Source of the DNA: an uncultured Synergistales bacterium
GTDB lineage: Bacteria > Synergistota > Synergistia > Synergistales > Aminobacteriaceae
Direction: 5' to 3'
DNA length: 8,464 nucleotides
NCBI GenBank assembly: GCA_937957815.1
Contig: CALFXN010000528.1
Span: 1-8,464, forward strand
The notes beneath the pieces were generated by a model. The model had not been told where the DNA came from. It worked only from the letters and a program-made list of their open reading frames with translations, and did no database searches. The stretch's first letter is position 1, and each line of letters starts with the position of its first letter. Below are positions 1 through 4,129 of this stretch, one piece after another. Made by a program: the position numbers and the translations under genes.

Positions 1-47
1 GACCACCGAGATCTACACTCTTTCCCTACACGACGCTCTTCCGATCT
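1..47 (+). other. Illumina P5/TruSeq universal adapter remnant (not genomic)
   Basis: The first 47 bases match the Illumina universal (P5) adapter from memory, lacking only about the first 11 bases. The stretch includes CACGACGCTCTTCCGATCT, the read-1 primer end, which finishes at base 47. Genuine genomic sequence therefore begins at base 48. The adapter sits exactly at the window's left edge and contributes a false stop codon (26-28) and six false residues to the gyrA reading frame. This marks the left edge as an untrimmed contig end rather than a biological boundary. Confidence 0.98.
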
Positions 48-2245
48 GTCGTGAAGTCGTCGTAGTCCGTCCGTTTTCCGACGCCGCGTTGGCTGATGAT
101 GAGCGACGTTTTTCCGGTCTGGACGATATCGCACCCGATCACGCAGTCGCCGCCGTCGAGGCGGACGGCCCGCACGCCTCGCGCGGTACGTCCCATCGAA
201 CGGAACTCCGATTCGGGAACGCGGAGCGCCTGCCCCTGTTCCGTCATCAGAAGGAGGTCGTCGGAACCCGACGTGAGTCGCACTTTGGCGATCTCGTCCC
301 CCTCGTCGAGGGACAGGACGCGCTTCCCAGCGCGCGTGAGCGACGCGAGTTCAGAGATATCGAGCCGCTTCGCGATCCCGTTGCGCGTGATCAGAAAAAT
401 GAACTTCGAGTTCTCGACCCCGCGGCCGTACATCGAGACGACACGCTCGTCCTCTTCGATCGAGACGAACTTTGAGACGTGCCGCCCCTTCCCGTTCTTC
501 GACTCGGGGATCATATACCCCTTGACGGCGAGCACGCGTCCCTTCGACGTGAACAGGAAAATATCCTTGTGCGTGTTCGTGACGGCGAGGATCATGATCT
601 CGTCCTCTTCGGGCACGGACGCCCCCTTGCGCCCCTTCCCCCCGCGCCCCTGGAGTGAGTACTCCTCGAGCCCCTTCCGGCGGAGGAAGCCGTCTTTCGA
701 GAGAACGACGACGATGTCGTTCTCGGGAATGAGATCCTCGTCCGCCAGCTCCCGTTCTGCTTCCATGATCTGCGTCTTCCTGTCGTCGCCGAAACGCCGG
801 CCCATGTCCGTGAGTTCCTCGCGGATGACCGCATCGAGGAGCTTCGGATTTTCGAGGATCGACGTGAAGTACTCGATGTCCGCGAGAAGCTGCCGGAGCT
901 CTTCCTCGAGTTTCTCGCGCTCGAGCCCCGTCAGGCGCTGGAGACGCATGTCGAGGATGGCCTGCGCCTGGAGTTCGGAGAATCCGAGTTCGTTCACGAG
1001 GCCGCTCCGGGCATCCTGCGTCGTGGCCGATCCGCGGATGAGCGCGATGACGCGGTCGATCATGTCGAGCGCATTCACGAGGCCTTCGACGATGTGTTCG
1101 CGCGCTTTCGCCTTGTCGAGCCGGAAGGTCGTCCGCCTGCGGACGACGTCGCGCCGGTGGTCGAGGTAGATCCGGAGCATGTCGAGCACCGGCAGAACGC
1201 GCGGCTTCCCGTCCACGAGCGCCAGGTTGATCACGCCGAACGTTGACTGGAGCTGCGATCTCCGGTAGAGCTGCCGCAACACGAGATTCGGGTCCCCCTC
1301 GCGCGAGAGCTCGAGAACGATGCGCATGCCGTCCCGATCCGACTCGTCGCGGATGTCGGAAACGCCGTCGATGTGCTTCTCCTGGACGGCCTGAACGATC
1401 GTCTCGATGAGAAGCGTCTTGTTCACCATGTAGGGGATTTCGGTGATGACTACGGAAGTTTTGCCGCGCCTTCCCTCCTCGACGTGCGTCTTGCCGCGGA
1501 CGACGACGCGGCCCCGGCCCGTTCTCGCGGCATCCACGATTCCCTCGCGGCCCAGAATGATGCCGCCGGTCGGGAAATCAGGCCCGGGAAGACGGATGAG
1601 GATCTCCCCGAGGTCGGGTTCGTCGGTATCGATGAGGTAGCAGAGCGCGTCCGCCACCTCCCTGAGGTTGTGCGGCGGAATGTTCGTCGCCATGCCGACC
1701 GCGATACCAGTACTCCCGTTGACGAGAAGGTTCGGGATCGCGGACGGGAGGTACATGGGCTCCTTCAGGGATTCGTCGAAATTCGGGATCCATTCGACCG
1801 TGTTTTCCTCGATGTCCGCGAGCATAAGCTCGCCTCTCTCGTCGAGACGCGCTTCCGTGTACCGCATCGCCGCAGGGGGATCGCCGTCGATCGAGCCGAA
1901 GTTTCCCTGACCGTCCACGAGCGTGTATCGCATGCTGAAGTCCTGCGCGAGACGCGCCATCGTGTCGTAGATCGACGAGTCCCCGTGGGGGTGGTACTTG
2001 CCCATCGTTTCGCCGACGACGCGCGCCGACTTTTTGTAGGCCGTGTTATGCCTGAGGCCGAGTTCCATCATCGCGTAGAGGACCCGACGCTGCACGGGTT
2101 TGAGTCCGTCCCGCGCATCGGGGAGAGCCCTCCCGACGATGACGCTCATCGCGTAGTCCAGATAGCTGTGCTTGATCTCCTCGACGAGCGGCAGGGGGAC
2201 AACCCTGCCGAAAAGAGGTTCGCTCTGTTTTTCTTCTTTGTCCAT
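48..2245 (-). CDS. gyrA: DNA gyrase subunit A, 3'-truncated at the contig end
   Basis: This is the breakage-reunion subunit of DNA gyrase (A2B2), which introduces negative supercoils using ATP hydrolysed by GyrB. The first 733 residues are genuine. The active-site tyrosine is Tyr129 in [10 protein letters not shown]. The quinolone-determining region reads [10 protein letters not shown], with Ser90 and Asp94 at the usual resistance positions, so the common resistance changes are absent. A coiled-coil and tower region covers roughly residues 360-490. The C-terminal beta-pinwheel starts near residue 508 and carries a GyrA-box at 532-538 (QGRGGKG), which supports gyrase over ParC. A late blade motif, GVGKRT, lies just before the break. 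The open frame continues to base 26, but its last six residues (DRKSVV) and its stop come from adapter. Known GyrA proteins are about 800-875 residues, so roughly the last 80-140 are missing. The ATG at 2245 follows TGGAGGAG with 7 bases of spacing. gyrB is not adjacent. Confidence 0.97.
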
Positions 2246-2252
2246 GAAAAGA

Positions 2253-2259
2253 CTCCTCC
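2253..2259 (-). promoter_or_regulatory. Ribosome binding site of gyrA
   Basis: On the minus strand GGAGGAG lies 7 bases before the ATG at 2245. It is a near-perfect Shine-Dalgarno sequence and fixes the gyrA start, giving a short N-terminal lead (about 20 residues) before the conserved helix beginning [14 protein letters not shown]. Confidence 0.8.
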
Positions 2260-2309
2260 ACTTGCCATTCCCATCTTCCTGCGGGAACGATCATAGATAT
2301 AACCTATTT

Positions 2310-2318
2310 ATTGTATCA
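2310..2318 (-). promoter_or_regulatory. Candidate extended -10 promoter for gyrA
   Basis: The minus strand reads TGATACAAT: a TACAAT hexamer (2315-2310, five of six matches to TATAAT) preceded by the TGn extension. It sits in a short AT-rich island (about 2291-2319) in otherwise GC-rich DNA. The expected start site is near 2303, leaving a leader of about 57 bases before the gyrA ATG. No convincing -35 box is seen at 16-18 bases upstream, where the hairpin at 2320-2358 lies; extended -10 promoters can work without one. A second TATATC-like hexamer just downstream is an alternative. Confidence 0.45.
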
Positions 2319-2319
2319 T

Positions 2320-2358
2320 GAAGCGGGGAGCCGCCGAAGAAACGCGGCCCCCCGCTTC
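2320..2358 (-). terminator. Strong hairpin between the nitroreductase pair and gyrA (possible terminator without U-tract)
   Basis: GAAGCGGGG (2320-2328) pairs perfectly with CCCCGCTTC (2350-2358). After one A-C mismatch, GCCGC (2330-2334) pairs with GCGGC (2344-2348) around a 9-base loop. The stem is thus about 14 pairs and very GC-rich. It lies about 40 bases past the stop of the last nitroreductase gene, where a terminator would be expected. Neither side has a clear run of T: on the minus strand the next bases are ATGATACAATAAATAGG, which look like the gyrA promoter. It may therefore be a weak or factor-assisted terminator or an RNA 3'-end stabiliser. Confidence 0.5.
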
Positions 2359-2395
2359 CGAAGCGCACATGCGCCCCTCTTCCGAAAGAAGGAGA

Positions 2396-2932
2396 TCAGC
2401 CCCAGACGTTTCTGTGAATCCGTCTTTCCGAGACGCCTCCGTGCGGGTCCTTCGCCTCGTCGCCGTAGCCGAGCGCCGCGATCGCGACGACCTTCACGTG
2501 CGACGGAACGCCGAGGATCGGCGTGACCCTCTCCTCGCGCGGATGCCTGTCCATCACCTTGAGCCATACTCCCTCGAGCCCGAGCGCCCGGGCGGCTATC
2601 AGGATGTTCTCCGTCGCGGCCGCGGCGTCCTCGACCCACGCCATGTCCCCTTCGGGCATGACGGTTGTGTCGGCGCACACGGCGATCGCGAGCGGCGACG
2701 TCTTCATCGCGGCGCCGGAGTCGTGCGCCGTGGCGAGGGCGTCGAGCGCCGCACGGTCTTCGATGACGATGAAGTGAAGCGGACGCCTGTTATGGGCGCT
2801 GGGTGCCGAAAACGCGCATTCGAGCAGCGTCGTCACCATCTCCGGAATGACCCGTTCGCTCCGGAACTTCCGGATGCTCCGGCGTCCGAGGATGAAGCCG
2901 ATCGTGGGGTCGATGTGAAAGTTCGCCGTCAT
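2396..2932 (-). CDS. Nitroreductase family protein (FMN-dependent oxidoreductase), second of a tandem pair
   Basis: The 178-residue product belongs to the small single-domain nitroreductases, which usually form FMN-binding dimers and reduce nitroaromatics, quinones or flavins with NAD(P)H. The sequence shows the N-terminal FMN-phosphate motif RRSIRKF (residues 17-23), the second flavin motif APSAHNRRPLHF (43-54, normally APSAxNxQPWxF, here Arg in place of Gln) and the long helix AAAATENILIAARALGLEGVW (103-123). The C-terminus ends in the PHGG-type segment typical of the short members. The length is normal. The ATG at 2932 directly follows the TAA of the upstream paralogue (2935-2933). Its ribosome binding site GGAGGG (2945-2940) lies inside the last codons of that gene, so the two must be co-transcribed and probably translationally coupled. 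The natural substrate cannot be told from sequence. Confidence 0.9.
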   Translation of the reverse strand: MTANFHIDPTIGFILGRRSIRKFRSERVIPEMVTTLLECAFSAPSAHNRRPLHFIVIEDRAALDALATAHDSGAAMKTSPLAIAVCADTTVMPEGDMAWVEDAAAATENILIAARALGLEGVWLKVMDRHPREERVTPILGVPSHVKVVAIAALGYGDEAKDPHGGVSERRIHRNVWG

Positions 2933-3460
2933 TTACCATCCCTCCAGATGCAACGTCCCGTCGGGAATTCCGCTGTGCGGTTCCCGGGATTCCCTGCCGT
3001 ACCCGATCACGGCGACGCCGAGAACCGCGATGCGATCCGGGATTCCGAGAATCTCCCGGATCCTCGGTTCCTGCCCGGGCTGATGTCGCACGCCGATCCA
3101 CACGCCGCCGAGTCCGAGGGCATGGGCGGCCACAAGCAGGTTCTCCATGGCGGCCGAGCAGTCTTCCTCCCAGTAGCGCGCCGCGAAGTCGCTTTTGTCG
3201 GGCTCCCCGCATACCACGACGGCAAGCGGCGCCGAAGCGAGCATCTTCGCGTACGGATGCCCTCCGGCGATCGCATCAAGCTTTCCGCGCTCCGTCACGA
3301 CGACGAAATGGCAGGGTCTGCTGTTCGCGGCGCTCGGAGCCGCGCTCGCGCACTCTATGAGAACGTTCACGACTTCCGGATCCACGGGACGCTCCTCGAA
3401 CCGCCGGACGCTCCGTCGTCCCAGAATGGCGCGTATCGTTCCGTTGTCCCGAATCCCCAT
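2933..3460 (-). CDS. Nitroreductase family protein (FMN-dependent oxidoreductase), first of a tandem pair
   Basis: The 175-residue product is clearly paralogous to the next gene: both share the ILGRRS-R-F start, an APSA-N-RP segment and the A-ENLLVAAHALGLGGVW helix. Here these are RRSVRRF at 15-21, APSAANSRPCHF at 41-52 and AAMENLLVAAHALGLGGVW at 103-121. The family binds FMN and reduces nitro groups or quinones with NAD(P)H, in the cytoplasm as no signal peptide or membrane segment is seen. The frame stays open far upstream (to 4201), but that part is antisense to the PfpI gene. The ATG at 3460 is chosen because it aligns with the start of the paralogue and follows the purine tract AAGGAAGGGGG with about 7 bases of spacing. 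It is the first gene of a minus-strand pair, divergent from the PfpI-addB-addA operon. Confidence 0.9.
   Translation of the reverse strand: MGIRDNGTIRAILGRRSVRRFEERPVDPEVVNVLIECASAAPSAANSRPCHFVVVTERGKLDAIAGGHPYAKMLASAPLAVVVCGEPDKSDFAARYWEEDCSAAMENLLVAAHALGLGGVWIGVRHQPGQEPRIREILGIPDRIAVLGVAVIGYGRESREPHSGIPDGTLHLEGW
2940..2945 (-). promoter_or_regulatory. Ribosome binding site of the second nitroreductase, inside the end of the first
   Basis: The minus strand reads GGAGGGATGGTAAATG: the Shine-Dalgarno GGAGGG encodes the Glu-Gly of the upstream protein's C-terminal LEGW, followed by the stop TAA and at once by the start ATG. Spacing is 7 bases. This layout implies coupled termination and re-initiation. 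Confidence 0.75.
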
Positions 3461-3467
3461 TTCCGCG

Positions 3468-3478
3468 CCCCCTTCCTT
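3468..3478 (-). promoter_or_regulatory. Ribosome binding site of the first nitroreductase
   Basis: The minus strand carries the purine tract AAGGAAGGGGG, ending 7 bases before the ATG at 3460. It is less perfect than the other sites in this window, but with paralogue alignment it decides the start within a much longer open frame. Confidence 0.6.
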
Positions 3479-3537
3479 ACGTCTCCGGCCCGTTCCCACC
3501 CAGGTCTCTCCCGGCCGAAAACGAGTCCGACGGTATG

Positions 3538-3546
3538 ATTGTACCA
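3538..3546 (-). promoter_or_regulatory. Candidate extended -10 promoter for the nitroreductase pair
   Basis: The minus strand reads TGGTACAAT: TACAAT (3543-3538) with the TGn extension (3546-3544). It is the same TGnTACAAT form as the candidate gyrA promoter at 2318-2310. The expected start site is near 3531, giving a leader of about 70 bases. No good -35 box is seen. It overlaps the putative -35 of the divergent plus-strand promoter. Confidence 0.4.
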
Positions 3547-3565
3547 GAACGGGAAGGGATATAAT
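3539..3565 (+). promoter_or_regulatory. Candidate sigma-70-type promoter of the PfpI-addB-addA operon
   Basis: A perfect TATAAT lies at 3560-3565. A weak -35 (TTGTAC, 3539-3544, only the TTG conserved) stands 15 bases upstream, shorter than the ideal 17. Transcription would start near 3572 and give a leader of about 45 bases before the ATG at 3617. The leader contains a small GCAC-CGGA-GTGC hairpin. The -10 match in GC-rich DNA just before an operon is the main support. Confidence 0.5.
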
Positions 3566-3600
3566 GGAGGTGTCCGAATCGCACCGGAGTGCAGGACGGC

Positions 3601-3607
3601 AAGGAGG
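3601..3607 (+). promoter_or_regulatory. Ribosome binding site of the PfpI family gene
   Basis: AAGGAGG stands 9 bases before the ATG at 3617. It rules out the in-frame ATG at 3539, which lies upstream of the -10 box and would add 26 residues with no family similarity. Confidence 0.8.
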
Positions 3608-3616
3608 AGAGAAGCG

Positions 3617-4129
3617 ATGGACAGGCAGGTCGCCATTCTCGTGGAAAGCGATTTCAACGATCTCGAATACTGGTACCCGTATTACCGTCTCGTGGAAGAG
3701 GGGTACTCCCCTCTCGTCGTCGCCCCCGTGGCGCCCAAACAGTACACCGGCAAGTCCGGCACGGTCGCCGACGCCGCCTACACGCCCAGGAGCGTCGATT
3801 TCGATCTCGCGGCGGTCGTCATCCCAGGAGGGTGGGCTCCCGACCGTCTGCGGATGTCCCAGGAGATCGTGACGCTCGTACGCCGCGTATACGCATCCGG
3901 CGGAATCGTCGCCTCCATCTGTCACGGCGGGAGCGTCCTCGTGTCGGCCGGGATTCTGAACGGAGTGAAGGCGACGAGCTACGCGAGCGTGAGGGACGAC
4001 ATGGTCCTCGCCGGCGCGGGCTGGGTCGACGAACCGGTCGTCGTGTGCGGGCGGCTCATCACGAGCCGGAAGCCGGCGGATCTCCCGATGTTCATGAAGG
4101 CGTTGCTGAACGCTCTTCCCCGTTCGTGA
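3617..4129 (+). CDS. PfpI/DJ-1 superfamily protein (YhbO-like; putative deglycase or cysteine peptidase)
   Basis: The 170-residue cytoplasmic protein matches archaeal PfpI and bacterial YhbO along its whole length, including the segments DLEYWYPYYRLVEEGY, VVIPGGWAP and ASICHGG. Such proteins are reported as intracellular cysteine peptidases or as glyoxalase/deglycases acting on methylglyoxal adducts; the physiological role is debated. The nucleophile elbow gives Cys102 with His103 next to it. The third catalytic position, Glu74 in PfpI, aligns to Asp76 (APDRLR), as in YhbO-like members. CHGG replaces the more usual CHGP. The family works as oligomers in which the acidic residue comes from a neighbouring subunit. 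The true start is the ATG at 3617, set by its ribosome binding site. Its stop TGA (4127-4129) overlaps the GTG start of the addB-like gene by 4 bases, so it is the first gene of a coupled operon with addB and addA. Confidence 0.9.
   Translation: MDRQVAILVESDFNDLEYWYPYYRLVEEGYSPLVVAPVAPKQYTGKSGTVADAAYTPRSVDFDLAAVVIPGGWAPDRLRMSQEIVTLVRRVYASGGIVASICHGGSVLVSAGILNGVKATSYASVRDDMVLAGAGWVDEPVVVCGRLITSRKPADLPMFMKALLNALPRS

Noticed and set aside
96..1169. Plus-strand open frame opposite gyrA (also 1373-2296)
   Set aside because: Shadows of gyrA, whose sense-strand sequence is highly conserved here. No ribosome binding sites or motifs were seen.
48..2245. Topoisomerase IV subunit ParC instead of GyrA
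   Set aside because: A GyrA-box-like QGRGGKG and a long pinwheel domain with GVGKRT are present, which favour GyrA.
2318..3538. Plus-strand 406-codon open frame opposite the nitroreductases
   Set aside because: Antisense to two well-recognised genes and of biased composition; treated as a shadow.
3589..4125. Upstream extension of addB to the ATG at 3589
   Set aside because: This stretch is the PfpI gene in another frame and its translation is Arg-rich without similarity. The 4-base overlap at GTG 4126 is the natural start.
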